A stretch of 14,087 nt of DNA from an uncultured Odoribacter sp. (GCA_900544025.1 UQTM01000086.1:1-14087), one strand, 5' to 3'; numbered from the stretch's first letter, positions 1-6,790 are shown. Program-made: numbers and translations. Notes: generated by a model not told the origin, from the letters alone.

Positions 1-53
1 CTTAAAATCCTGTGGCCATTGCGGCTGTGCGGGTTCAAGTCCCGCCTCGAGTA
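1..53 (+). tRNA. tRNA-Leu (anticodon UAA), 3' part only
   Basis: The window opens inside the anticodon loop. CTTAAAA (1-7) gives anticodon TAA at 3-5, read as leucine UAA. The 3' strand of the anticodon stem follows, then a long class II variable arm with stem GGCC (14-17) and GGCT (23-26). The T arm is GCGGG (29-33), loop TTCAAGT (34-40) and CCCGC (41-45). The acceptor 3' strand CTCGAGT is at 46-52, with discriminator A at 53. The long variable arm supports Leu over other UAA readings. CCA is not encoded. The D arm and the 5' acceptor strand lie outside the window. Confidence 0.9.
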
Positions 54-68
54 CAAAATTTAAATCAA

Positions 69-97
69 AGAGTTAGATTATTCTAACTCTTTTTTTA
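69..97 (+). terminator. Intrinsic terminator after tRNA-Leu
   Basis: A perfect 9-bp stem, AGAGTTAGA (69-77) with TCTAACTCT (82-90), encloses a 4-base loop and is followed directly by a T run (90-97). It sits 15 bases after the tRNA end and closes that transcript. Confidence 0.85.
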
Positions 98-321
98 TTG
101 TATCTCATTTTTTCAGGCAGAGCATAAACATACACAGTCTGAACAGAAGAACACCGATTTGAATCCACTCGCCACCTGCCTCCCTAATCCCGCCCCCCTA
201 AAGCATAGCTATAGATTTTCATCTAAATATCAGGCAATAAGCATGCGTCTCTACCCATTCTTTGCGAAACCGCCCCTTATAATCCCAACAAAAGGTGATT
301 TTCCTGCATGGACAGAACACC
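98..321. other. Non-coding gap between tRNA terminator and flavodoxin promoter
   Basis: I see no convincing gene here. The short open frames lack family resemblance and run into the flavodoxin promoter. There are no tRNA-derived direct repeats, integrase or attachment-site duplications of the kind expected if an element had used the tRNA as a target. Confidence 0.5.
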
Positions 322-329
322 TACTTTTG
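322..329 (+). promoter_or_regulatory. Bacteroidota -7 promoter element for flavodoxin
   Basis: TACTTTTG is a perfect match to the Bacteroidota consensus TAnnTTTG. It lies 29 bases before the flavodoxin ATG, implying a transcript start near 336 and a short leader of about 23 bases. I see no clear -33 TTG at the expected spacing. Confidence 0.6.
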
Positions 330-358
330 AGGGTAATTAATTCAAAACATACATTAAG

Positions 359-865
359 ATGAAAAAAACTGGAATATTTTATGGTTCGACAACAGGAGTG
401 ACAGAGTCGATCGCGGAACAAATCGCTTCGAAACTCGGAGTAACCCAATCGGATGTTCACAATGTGGGAAATACGGATGCACAAGTTGCCGAAGGTTATG
501 AAGCCCTTATTTTGGGAAGTTCCACCTGGGGAGCCGGAGATCTGCAAGACGATTGGTACGATTTTCTGGACAAACTGGCAGGCTGCGATCTGAACGGGAA
601 AACAGTCGCCTTATTCGGCTGCGGGGATGGCGCTTCGTTTGGGGACACCTTCTGTGATGCTGTCGGAACAATCCACGATAAACTACAAAATACAGGTTGC
701 ACATTCGCAGGATCAATAAAAACAGATGGCTACGAATACGATGCTTCAACGGCTGAAGTAAACAAAGGAGAATTTGTGGGATTACTGATCGATGAAAATA
801 ATCAGGCAGATCAAACCGAAAGCCGGATTACCGCCTGGACCGAAGAATTGAAAAAAAGTCTTTAA
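359..865 (+). CDS. fldA: Flavodoxin
   Basis: This is a 168-residue long-chain flavodoxin, a soluble cytoplasmic FMN electron carrier that donates low-potential electrons to radical SAM and other anaerobic enzymes. The FMN phosphate loop STTGVT is at residues 10-15. The first flavin-flanking aromatic is W57 (SSTWGAGDLQ). The second flavin-binding loop is GCGDGASFGD, residues 87-96. Here F94 stands where many flavodoxins have Tyr, a small deviation that could shift the flavin potential. The start is the ATG 29 bases after a perfect -7 element. The gene leads a plus-strand set with the DUF2023 and small Cys/His genes. The anSME downstream in the window is a possible electron acceptor; that is inference. 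Confidence 0.95.
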   Translation: MKKTGIFYGSTTGVTESIAEQIASKLGVTQSDVHNVGNTDAQVAEGYEALILGSSTWGAGDLQDDWYDFLDKLAGCDLNGKTVALFGCGDGASFGDTFCDAVGTIHDKLQNTGCTFAGSIKTDGYEYDASTAEVNKGEFVGLLIDENNQADQTESRITAWTEELKKSL

Positions 866-872
866 CGACTCC

Positions 873-934
873 GATTTACGATTTTTGAATCAAGGAATAG
901 CAACATGGCAGCCGTAAATCAAAAATCGTAAATC
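873..934. repeat. Perfect 16-bp inverted repeat between flavodoxin and DUF2023 genes
   Basis: GATTTACGATTTTTGA (873-888) is the exact reverse complement of TCAAAAATCGTAAATC (919-934), separated by 30 bases. The right arm also carries a short direct repeat, GTAAATC at 914-920 and 928-934. There is no T run after it, so it is not an ordinary terminator. In RNA it would form a long hairpin inside the flavodoxin-DUF2023 messenger. It could stabilise the upstream message, or be a copy of a dispersed palindromic element. Confidence 0.8.
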
Positions 935-949
935 ATAAACACAAAAACG

Positions 950-1309
950 ATGAACAACACCTGCATTTTATCCGGCGATCTGAAAATATTCGTACACCAT
1001 ATTTACGAATTACAAAAGGGAATGCGTAGTATGGTGTTGTGTACGCTGGAAAAAAAAGACGAAACATTTGCTTTGCAACGTTTGGAGAAACTGGGAATCA
1101 CCTACTACGTCCACACAATCAATCCGAAACGGATTAATTTGTTTTTTGGGAAAAAGGAATGTATCGGCGTGATCCGAATAATCTGCAATCGTCCGTTGAA
1201 TGAATTAACTCCCGAAGAAGATTTTATTTTGGGAGCGATGTTAGGATACGATATTTGCCAACAATGCAGCCGCTATGCACAACGCAAAATATTAAAGAAA
1301 ACAGCATAA
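950..1309 (+). CDS. DUF2023 family protein
   Basis: This 119-residue cytoplasmic protein belongs by pattern to the DUF2023 family of Bacteroidota and some other anaerobes. Recognisable stretches are the N-terminal HHIYELQKGMRSMVL (16-30), RINLFFGKKEC (61-71) and the end of the domain, TPEEDFILGAMLGYDICQQC (87-106). C103 and C106 form a CxxC pair that could bind metal or be redox active. No enzymatic role is established for the family. To my knowledge its members are often found beside flavodoxin, and here the gene follows one by 84 bases. This suggests a role linked to flavodoxin supply or use, which is inference. The start is the first ATG after the inverted repeat. Confidence 0.85.
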   Translation: MNNTCILSGDLKIFVHHIYELQKGMRSMVLCTLEKKDETFALQRLEKLGITYYVHTINPKRINLFFGKKECIGVIRIICNRPLNELTPEEDFILGAMLGYDICQQCSRYAQRKILKKTA

Positions 1310-1329
1310 ACCTTTCCATTGCCTAAACC

Positions 1330-1671
1330 ATGAAAACACTAAATACAACTATAAACGGCTCCCTTTCGTTTTGCCCGAATTGTAAAACCTATCACCTCGA
1401 ATTCGGAAATCTCTTCTTCCGATTTACAGAAGAAGAAATGACGGAATTCCGTAAATATATATTATCGATCGACGGCCCAAAATACGAGGCGATCAATCGT
1501 GACCTCCCCAACCGACGTAAAATTTTTCTCCGCATGCCCATTCATGGATTTTATTGTACGCTGAATACTCCGGAGTTGAAAGAATTACAGCAACTGGTCC
1601 ATGAAACATTGAAATTACCGGATGTCTATAATCTATTTATGTATTGCAATCATGACACCTGTTTAAATTAA
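1330..1671 (+). CDS. Small Cys/His protein, DUF6686-like
   Basis: This 113-residue protein has no signal peptide or membrane segment. Near the N-terminus is CPNCKTYH (C15, C18, H22), and near the C-terminus CNHDTC (C106, H108, C111). Together these look like a zinc or other metal site formed by the two ends. The middle is rich in acidic and basic residues, with an FRFTEEEMTEFRKYI stretch (30-44) that probably forms a helix. It resembles small Bacteroidota proteins named DUF6686, but that assignment is from memory and uncertain. It lies 20 bases after the DUF2023 gene on the same strand and before a strong terminator, so it is probably the last gene of the flavodoxin transcript. No function can be given. 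Confidence 0.75.
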   Translation: MKTLNTTINGSLSFCPNCKTYHLEFGNLFFRFTEEEMTEFRKYILSIDGPKYEAINRDLPNRRKIFLRMPIHGFYCTLNTPELKELQQLVHETLKLPDVYNLFMYCNHDTCLN

Positions 1672-1689
1672 TCATTTTCTCATTTAGCC

Positions 1690-1724
1690 AAAAGCCACAG
1701 GAGTGATTGCCCTGTGGCTTTTTC
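1690..1724 (+). terminator. Intrinsic terminator of the flavodoxin gene set
   Basis: A 12-bp stem, AAAAGCCACAGG (1690-1701) with CCTGTGGCTTTT (1711-1722), has a 9-base loop and ends in a T run. It lies 19 bases after the stop codon of the small Cys/His gene. Confidence 0.9.
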
Positions 1725-1854
1725 ATTTTCCTTATGAATGTCAGCATGCTCAAAGCGGCTTCCATCATTAAGCAATCATAACCTTCCCTCCCCGGCAGCA
1801 ATAAGATTTCGCCGTTTCATCAGACTTCTGCCTTTTATATTCCATTAAGAATAC

Positions 1855-1885
1855 AAATAAAAAAACGGAGTCCGGTGGCCTTTAT
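1855..1885 (-). terminator. Weak candidate terminator of the AhpD-like gene
   Basis: Read on the minus strand just after the AhpD-like stop codon, a GC-rich segment (GGCCACCGGACTCCG) is followed by seven T. The possible stem is short and imperfect (AAAGG with CCGTTT, one bulge), so only the T run and the position support termination here. Confidence 0.3.
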
Positions 1886-1891
1886 TTTAAA

Positions 1892-2449
1892 TCACTTGCC
1901 ACAATCGCAATCACAAACCAAAACGGGTACTTCCGGAAAATCAAGCGGAGTATGAATCACATTGTTGGTATAATTTGTTATGATTGTCCGGGCAATCACC
2001 ATTACCAAATCCACCAAATGCGCATCGGTATAGCCGGCCTCATAAAAACGATCTATCGTTTCCGGTCTCACTTCGCCATGACGGTTTACCATTTCGCAAG
2101 TCATTTTCGCCAAAGTATCCCATTTCTGATTGAAAGGCACGTTCCCTTTTCTGATTTCAATAATCTGCTCATTGGTCAATCCTGTATTTTTGGCCATCAG
2201 GGAGTGAGCACTCAGGCAATACTGGCAACGGTTTATTTGACTGGTAATCAAACTGACGATTTCTACCTCTTGAGCGCAAAAAGCGGTAGGCGTTCCGTTA
2301 AAAGCCAGGAAACTCCCCAATGCCGTTTCTGAGTGGGTCAAAAAAGCATAAACATTGGGAACTTTTCCCATATTTTCTTCTAAAACATAAAATCTTTTCC
2401 GGTCGCGTTCCGGTACTTCTTCTTTTGTCGGAATATGAAACTTTCTCAT
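1892..2449 (-). CDS. AhpD-like / carboxymuconolactone decarboxylase family protein
   Basis: This 185-residue cytoplasmic protein of the AhpD-like fold is probably a peroxidase-related or thiol-disulfide enzyme. The redox motif is CQYCLSAH: C75 and C78 form the CxxC and H82 follows at the usual distance. Upstream acidic residues E61 and E63 sit where the family has its proton-relay glutamate. The segment NYTNNVIHTPLDFPEV (159-174) is typical of the C-terminal helix region. Unusually, the protein ends in VLVCDCDCGK, three cysteines alternating with aspartate, which could bind metal. The exact substrate cannot be read from sequence. It is transcribed alone, convergent with the flavodoxin set. 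The ATG at 2447-2449 is the first start giving the full domain. Confidence 0.85.
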   Translation of the reverse strand: MRKFHIPTKEEVPERDRKRFYVLEENMGKVPNVYAFLTHSETALGSFLAFNGTPTAFCAQEVEIVSLITSQINRCQYCLSAHSLMAKNTGLTNEQIIEIRKGNVPFNQKWDTLAKMTCEMVNRHGEVRPETIDRFYEAGYTDAHLVDLVMVIARTIITNYTNNVIHTPLDFPEVPVLVCDCDCGK

Positions 2450-2655
2450 TTTTTATTTCTTTTTTTATAATACTATATCCTTCTTTACGAAAATGGAACA
2501 AATTCGTTTACCCGATAAAGGCATTATTCCAAAATCCGGTATGCCTTTTCCGATCATATTCTCACATTTCTCGCCACAAATCATTCAAACTTTACCGAAA
2601 AATCAGGAAATCTCCGGCCAGCTCACTTTTTTTATATTAAAAAATGAAACCAATG

Positions 2656-2688
2656 TTGTAATCCGCCGTTGAATCGTGTAAATTAAAG
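2656..2688 (+). promoter_or_regulatory. Weak candidate promoter for an unannotated small RNA
   Basis: TTG (2656-2658) is followed after 20 bases by TAAATTAA (2679-2686), a partial match to TAnnTTTG (TA and TT kept, the last two bases differ). The spacing suits a Bacteroidota -33/-7 pair and would start RNA near 2693. The match is weak on its own; what supports it is the orphan terminator downstream. Confidence 0.25.
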
Positions 2689-2692
2689 GGAA

Positions 2693-2769
2693 TATACTAA
2701 CCTAACTCTTATAGCACAGGCCTGTGAACAATCTTGTGCACCTCCTTGTCTCAAGCAAGGAGTTTTTTT
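2693..2769 (+). ncRNA. Candidate small RNA or leader ending in an orphan terminator
   Basis: The stretch holds a perfect palindrome CACAGGCCTGTG (2714-2725), an alternative pairing GCACA (2713-2717) with TGTGC (2734-2738), and then a terminator hairpin and T run. The two pairings of the same left arm exclude each other, as in attenuators. No plus-strand gene lies upstream before 1671, and that transcript already has its own terminator. Something else must be transcribed here. I do not recognise a known riboswitch or RNA family. The 5' end is a guess from a weak promoter match. Confidence 0.4.
2742..2769 (+). terminator. Plus-strand intrinsic terminator with no upstream gene
   Basis: CTCCTTG (2742-2748) pairs with CAAGGAG (2756-2762) around a 7-base loop, followed by seven T (2763-2769). 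The opposite strand lacks a T run, so it works in the plus direction only. It is followed within three bases by the -7 element of the anSME gene. Confidence 0.75.
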
Positions 2770-2771
2770 AT

Positions 2772-2779
2772 TACTTTTG
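2772..2779 (+). promoter_or_regulatory. -7 promoter element of the anSME transcript
   Basis: TACTTTTG is a perfect TAnnTTTG match, 26 bases before the anSME ATG, predicting a start near 2786 and a leader of about 20 bases. The nearest TTG (2746-2748) is a few bases too far upstream and is inside the terminator stem, so the -33 element is doubtful. Confidence 0.55.
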
Positions 2780-2805
2780 ACGAAAACAAAGCAGATAAGT
2801 AATAA

Positions 2806-4071
2806 ATGGATTCCAATACCAAACAAACCGCTTCATTTTTCTTTGAACAGGAACGCGACAAACTGCAGCGTCCGTTTTCGGTTATGATCAAAACCGTAGG
2901 ACCGGTGTGTAATCTGGACTGCGATTATTGCTATTATTTGGAAAAAGATGCCTTATATCCCGGAAAAAAATTCAATTTATCGGCTTTTCGCATGAAGGAT
3001 GAAGTGCTTGAAACACTCATCAAAGATTACATACAATCACAGCCCCAGCAACGAATCGAATTCATCTGGCACGGGGGAGAACCCACTTTATTAGGCGTGG
3101 AATATTTTAAAAAAGCCGTCGAGCTGCAAAAAAAATATGCTAACGGCAAGGAAATCGCCAATTCGTTCCAAACCAACGGCACATTGATCGACGATACATG
3201 GGCAGAATTTCTCGCCAAGAATAATTTTCTCTGCGGGCTTTCTATCGACGGGCCTCAACAATTTCACGATAACCACCGCCGCTTTCTCAACGGCAAAGGT
3301 TCGTGGGAAAAAGTGGTCGAATGTGCCCGCATTTTCCGCAAACACGGAGTGGAATTCAATACGATGTCGGTGGTAAACGCCACCAATAGTAAACATCCGG
3401 TTGCCGTTTATGAATTTCTGAAAGAATTAGGCAGCAGATTCATGCAATTTTCCCCCATTGCCGAAAGGATTGCGACAGATGAAAGCGAAAACCTTTCGAT
3501 CGTTTCCAACAGTTATAGTAAAGAAGCCGCCATTATGCGCGAAAATGTAAGTGCGATCGACTGGGGAAATTTTCTTTGCCGGATTTTCGATAAATGGGTA
3601 AAAACAGATGTAGGAGCTTATTACGTAAACTATTTCGACAATACCCTCGCCGCCTATGTAGGACAAATGCCCTCACTCTGCTCGATGGCTCAATATTGCG
3701 GTTGTTCCCTTGCCATCGAACACAACGGAGACGCTTATTGTTGCGACCATTTTGTTTTCCCGGAGCACCGGATCGGCAACATTATGGAAACCGGACTCTC
3801 TGAAATGGCGAAAAGCGATAAACAATTATTTTTCGAGCAAAGAAAAGCCGACACATTATCACAACAATGCAAAGCGTGTCCTTATCTAAAGGCTTGCGGA
3901 GGCGACTGCCCCAAAAACCGGTTTGTAAAAAATGCCGACGGAGAATATATTTCCTGTCTTTGCCAAGGGTTTCAAATATTTTTCAATCACACCCGCAAAC
4001 ATTTCGAGTTTATGGCAAACGAATATAAAAACCAGCGTCCTCCGGCAAACATTATGAAAGTAAAACTATAA
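2806..4071 (+). CDS. Anaerobic sulfatase-maturating enzyme (anSME), radical SAM/SPASM
   Basis: This 421-residue cytoplasmic enzyme converts the active-site Ser or Cys of sulfatases to C-alpha-formylglycine using S-adenosylmethionine and three 4Fe-4S clusters. The radical SAM motif CNLDCDYC has C35, C39 and C42; the GGEP SAM-binding motif is at 90-93. The SPASM region carries C292, C298 and C313, then C355, C358, C364, C368 and C386. These spacings match the auxiliary-cluster cysteines of the Clostridium perfringens enzyme almost exactly. D314, right after C313, matches its catalytic aspartate. All key residues are present. A Ser-type sulfatase lies about 2.7 kb past its stop codon and is a likely client. 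The aldo/keto reductase gene follows after 10 bases, in one transcript. The start is the ATG behind a perfect -7 element. Confidence 0.95.
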   Translation: MDSNTKQTASFFFEQERDKLQRPFSVMIKTVGPVCNLDCDYCYYLEKDALYPGKKFNLSAFRMKDEVLETLIKDYIQSQPQQRIEFIWHGGEPTLLGVEYFKKAVELQKKYANGKEIANSFQTNGTLIDDTWAEFLAKNNFLCGLSIDGPQQFHDNHRRFLNGKGSWEKVVECARIFRKHGVEFNTMSVVNATNSKHPVAVYEFLKELGSRFMQFSPIAERIATDESENLSIVSNSYSKEAAIMRENVSAIDWGNFLCRIFDKWVKTDVGAYYVNYFDNTLAAYVGQMPSLCSMAQYCGCSLAIEHNGDAYCCDHFVFPEHRIGNIMETGLSEMAKSDKQLFFEQRKADTLSQQCKACPYLKACGGDCPKNRFVKNADGEYISCLCQGFQIFFNHTRKHFEFMANEYKNQRPPANIMKVKL

Positions 4072-4081
4072 ACAACAGACC

Positions 4082-5077
4082 ATGCCTATTTACAGTCCCC
4101 ATTCCAATCGCTACGAGCAAATGCAATACCGCCGTTGCGGCAAAAGCGGCCTATTGTTGCCTGCCATTTCTTTAGGATTGTGGCATAATTTCGGAGGAGT
4201 GGATGCTCCGGAAAATTATACAAAGATCGTCCATGCGGCTTTCGACCGGGGTATCACCCATTTCGACCTCGCCAATAATTACGGTCCGCCTCCCGGTTCC
4301 GCCGAAGAAAATTTCGGACGAATATTGAAAAAAGGGTTAGCCCTTTACCGGGACGAACTGATCATTTCCACCAAAGCGGGACACACCATGTGGCCGGGCC
4401 CTTATGGCGACTGGGGAAGCCGTAAACATCTGTTTGCCAGCATAGACCAAAGTTTAAAACGCTTGGGAATAGAATATGTGGATATATTTTATTCCCATCG
4501 TCCCGATCCATCCACGCCCATTGAAGAAACCGTAAGGGCACTTTCGGATATTGTGAAACAAGGAAAAGCTTTATATATAGGACTTTCCAAATATACTCCG
4601 GAACAAACGCGGATTGCTTCCCGATTATTAAAGGAAGCGGGTACCCCTTGTCTGATTCATCAGGCACGTTATTCTATGTTCGAACGGAATGTAGAGCCGG
4701 AACTACTCCCGCTGTTAAGCGAAGCAGGTACGGGCTTTATCGCTTTTTCCCCCCTGGCACAAGGGTTACTGACCGATAAATATCTGCACGGCATTCCGGA
4801 AAATTCCAGAGCCGCCAAAGCTTCGGGCTTTCTTCAACGTGAACAGGTGACAGAAGAAAAAATAAATAAAGCCGCCCGCTTGAATGAACTGGCAGGGCAA
4901 CGCCGGCAAACCTTGGCAGAAATGGCACTCGCCTGGTTACTCAAAGACCAGCGGGTAAGCAGTGTCATCGTCGGGGCAAGTTCCGTAGAGCAACTGACGG
5001 ACAATCTAAAAGCTCTCCAGAACCTTACTTTTGAAACCGGGGAGCTGTCTCTTATCGAAAACATTTTAGGATCATGA
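4082..5077 (+). CDS. Aldo/keto reductase, YghZ/Kv-beta-like
   Basis: This 331-residue cytoplasmic NADPH-dependent aldo/keto reductase has a TIM barrel. The catalytic tetrad is visible as D62 and Y67 (HFDLANNYG), K98 (ISTKAG) and H139 (YSHRPD). The N-terminus MQYRRCGKSGLLLPAISLGLW (15-35), the GPPPGSAEENFG loop (68-79) and the MWPGPYGDWGSRKH stretch (103-116) are typical of the YghZ branch. E. coli YghZ reduces L-glyceraldehyde 3-phosphate and other aldehydes. The substrate here is unknown. The gene sits 10 bases after anSME, and its stop overlaps the start of the next gene in ATGA, so all three are probably co-transcribed. A link to sulfatase maturation is not established; a sugar or aldehyde clean-up role is a guess. 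Confidence 0.92.
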   Translation: MPIYSPHSNRYEQMQYRRCGKSGLLLPAISLGLWHNFGGVDAPENYTKIVHAAFDRGITHFDLANNYGPPPGSAEENFGRILKKGLALYRDELIISTKAGHTMWPGPYGDWGSRKHLFASIDQSLKRLGIEYVDIFYSHRPDPSTPIEETVRALSDIVKQGKALYIGLSKYTPEQTRIASRLLKEAGTPCLIHQARYSMFERNVEPELLPLLSEAGTGFIAFSPLAQGLLTDKYLHGIPENSRAAKASGFLQREQVTEEKINKAARLNELAGQRRQTLAEMALAWLLKDQRVSSVIVGASSVEQLTDNLKALQNLTFETGELSLIENILGS

Positions 5078-5340
5078 AAATAAATAAACTCGCACTCATT
5101 CTCTCTTTATTAACCTTAATCATAGCCTGTTCCCTTCTTTCCATGACCTCGGTAGGTAAGGACTACCGCTTTACCTGGGTTGCCATGAATCCCTGGAACG
5201 GAGTGGAAGGTATTGCCTATACGGTCAAACATTTCCTGCATACCTCAAAATCAGTCACCAACTTACTGTCCGCAGCATTGCTGCTTGTGATCTGGTGGAG
5301 GTTGTATGCTCTATATAACCGGGGACTGAGAAAAGAATAA
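5074..5340 (+). CDS. Small membrane protein of unknown function
   Basis: This 88-residue protein has two likely membrane helices, about residues 5-25 and 62-80. They are joined by a loop rich in aromatic residues (TWVAMNPWNGVEGIAYTVKHF, in part) and the protein ends in a basic tail (LYNRGLRKE), which the positive-inside rule would place in the cytoplasm. I16-I17-A18-C19 also fits a lipobox, so an anchored lipoprotein is an alternative reading, although the second helix makes that less likely. Its ATG overlaps the aldo/keto reductase stop by four bases (ATGA), indicating translational coupling. I do not recognise a family. No Shine-Dalgarno is seen, as expected for this phylum. Confidence 0.75.
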   Translation: MKINKLALILSLLTLIIACSLLSMTSVGKDYRFTWVAMNPWNGVEGIAYTVKHFLHTSKSVTNLLSAALLLVIWWRLYALYNRGLRKE

Positions 5341-5370
5341 ACCCTCTTTTTTATTTTCGATTGTTTTACG

Positions 5371-5378
5371 TAAGTTTG
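5371..5378 (+). promoter_or_regulatory. -7 promoter element of purM
   Basis: TAAGTTTG is a perfect TAnnTTTG match 82 bases before the purM ATG, implying a start near 5385 and a leader of about 75 bases. No good -33 TTG is visible. It separates purM from the anSME unit; there is no obvious terminator between them, so some read-through is possible. Confidence 0.55.
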
Positions 5379-5460
5379 CAACTTCAATCATCACAAAGGA
5401 CATCCGGGAGTGCAACCCTGTATATGGTATCGGCTTACGGATTATTTTAGACTTTTTATC

Positions 5461-6645
5461 ATGAGAAAAGACGAAAGATATAATAAACGCGGCGTGTCTG
5501 CTTCCAAAGAGGACGTTCACAATGCCATTAAAAACATCGACAAAGGGATATATCCCAAGGCTTTCTGCAAAATTATCCCGGATTATCTCGGCGGAGATGA
5601 AGAATGGTGTAATATCATGCACGCCGACGGAGCCGGCACGAAATCTTCGCTGGCCTATATGTACTGGAAAGAAACGGGCGATGTATCCGTATGGAAAGGG
5701 ATCGCTCAGGATGCCCTGATCATGAATCTCGACGATCTGTTGTGCGTGGGAGCTGTCGATAATATCTTGCTTTCCTCTACCATCGGCAGGAACAAAAACC
5801 TGATTCCGGGCGAAGTGATTGCAGCCATTATCAACGGAACGGAGGAACTGCTCGCAGAGTACCGCAAATTAGGTGTAAACATATATTCCACCGGAGGAGA
5901 AACTGCCGATGTCGGCGATCTGGTACGTACGATCATCGTCGATTCCACCGTGACCTGCCGCATGAAACGGGAGGATGTCATCACAAACGAAAAAATACAA
6001 GCAGGCGATGTCATTGTAGGGCTTGCTTCTTATGGGCAAGCGACCTATGAAACCGAATACAACGGTGGTATGGGGTCGAATGGTCTCACCTCTGCCCGTC
6101 ATGATGTATTCGCCAAATATTTAGCTCAAAAATACCCGGAAAGCTATGACAATGCCGTCCCGGAAGAATTGGTATATTCCGGAAAATGCAAGCTTACCGA
6201 TCAGATTGCCGGACTTGGGATCGATGCCGGGAAACTGGTTTTATCGCCCACCCGCACTTATGCTCCGGTCATCAAACAAATTCTGGATAAATTCCGTAAA
6301 GAAATACATGGCATGATTCATTGTTCCGGCGGTGCCCAGACCAAAGTGATGAATTTTGTCGATAACATGCACATTGTTAAAGATCATCTTTTCCCGGTTC
6401 CTCCTTTATTTAAACTGATACAGGAACAATCCGGAACACCCTGGGAAGAGATGTATAAAGTGTTTAACATGGGACATCGCATGGAAATCTACGTAAACGA
6501 GGAACTGGCAGCAGATATCATTGCCATTTCAAAAAGTTTCAACATTGACGCCCAGATCATCGGCCGTTGCTACGACAACGACGAAGGCGAAGGCGAAGGA
6601 AATAAGCTTACCATTATCAGCGAATTCGGGAAATTCATATACTGA
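5461..6645 (+). CDS. purM: Phosphoribosylformylglycinamidine cyclo-ligase (AIR synthase)
   Basis: This 394-residue cytoplasmic enzyme makes aminoimidazole ribonucleotide from formylglycinamidine ribonucleotide with ATP, the fifth step of purine synthesis. It is the longer Bacteroidota form; E. coli PurM is about 345 residues. Motifs are HADGAGTK (54-61), the ATP and substrate glycine-rich loop, then MNLDDLL (88-94) and GGETADVGD (145-153). It ends in an acidic stretch, DNDEGEGEG. An upstream in-frame GTG at 5410 would add 17 residues unlike the family, so the ATG at 5461 opening MRKDERYNKRGVSA is chosen. It has its own promoter element and terminator and is not part of the sulfatase functions around it. 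Confidence 0.93.
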   Translation: MRKDERYNKRGVSASKEDVHNAIKNIDKGIYPKAFCKIIPDYLGGDEEWCNIMHADGAGTKSSLAYMYWKETGDVSVWKGIAQDALIMNLDDLLCVGAVDNILLSSTIGRNKNLIPGEVIAAIINGTEELLAEYRKLGVNIYSTGGETADVGDLVRTIIVDSTVTCRMKREDVITNEKIQAGDVIVGLASYGQATYETEYNGGMGSNGLTSARHDVFAKYLAQKYPESYDNAVPEELVYSGKCKLTDQIAGLGIDAGKLVLSPTRTYAPVIKQILDKFRKEIHGMIHCSGGAQTKVMNFVDNMHIVKDHLFPVPPLFKLIQEQSGTPWEEMYKVFNMGHRMEIYVNEELAADIIAISKSFNIDAQIIGRCYDNDEGEGEGNKLTIISEFGKFIY

Positions 6646-6682
6646 ACGGTAGGTTTGATTCGTAAACTTTATATATAAAACG

Positions 6683-6712
6683 AAAGGATGCCGTTTCAGG
6701 CATCCTTTTTAT
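6683..6712 (+). terminator. Intrinsic terminator of purM, perhaps bidirectional
   Basis: AAAGGATGCC (6683-6692) pairs perfectly with GGCATCCTTT (6699-6708) around a 6-base loop and is followed by more T. On the minus strand the hairpin is followed by TTTCGTTTTAT, so it may also stop transcripts from the convergent sulfatase gene, which ends about 80 bases away. Confidence 0.88.
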
Positions 6713-6790
6713 TTTATCCGGTAAAAGATTTCTGAGATCTGAAAACCGTATATTCCTCTCCGGGAGCATCATAATCACATACCGGACTGT

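Noticed and set aside
1..358. Integration site or genomic island at the tRNA-Leu
   Set aside because: No integrase, no repeat of the tRNA 3' end and no shift in composition next to it.
159..362. 67-residue open frame before flavodoxin
   Set aside because: It runs over the flavodoxin promoter element and start, and has no domain or membrane pattern.
2693..2769. Known SAM or c-di-GMP riboswitch in front of the radical SAM gene
   Set aside because: None of the conserved core sequences of those classes is visible, so the element is left as an unclassified candidate RNA.
5410..5460. Longer purM start at GTG 5410
   Set aside because: The 17 extra residues are hydrophobic and unlike the family, while the ATG at 5461 opens the typical PurM N-terminus.
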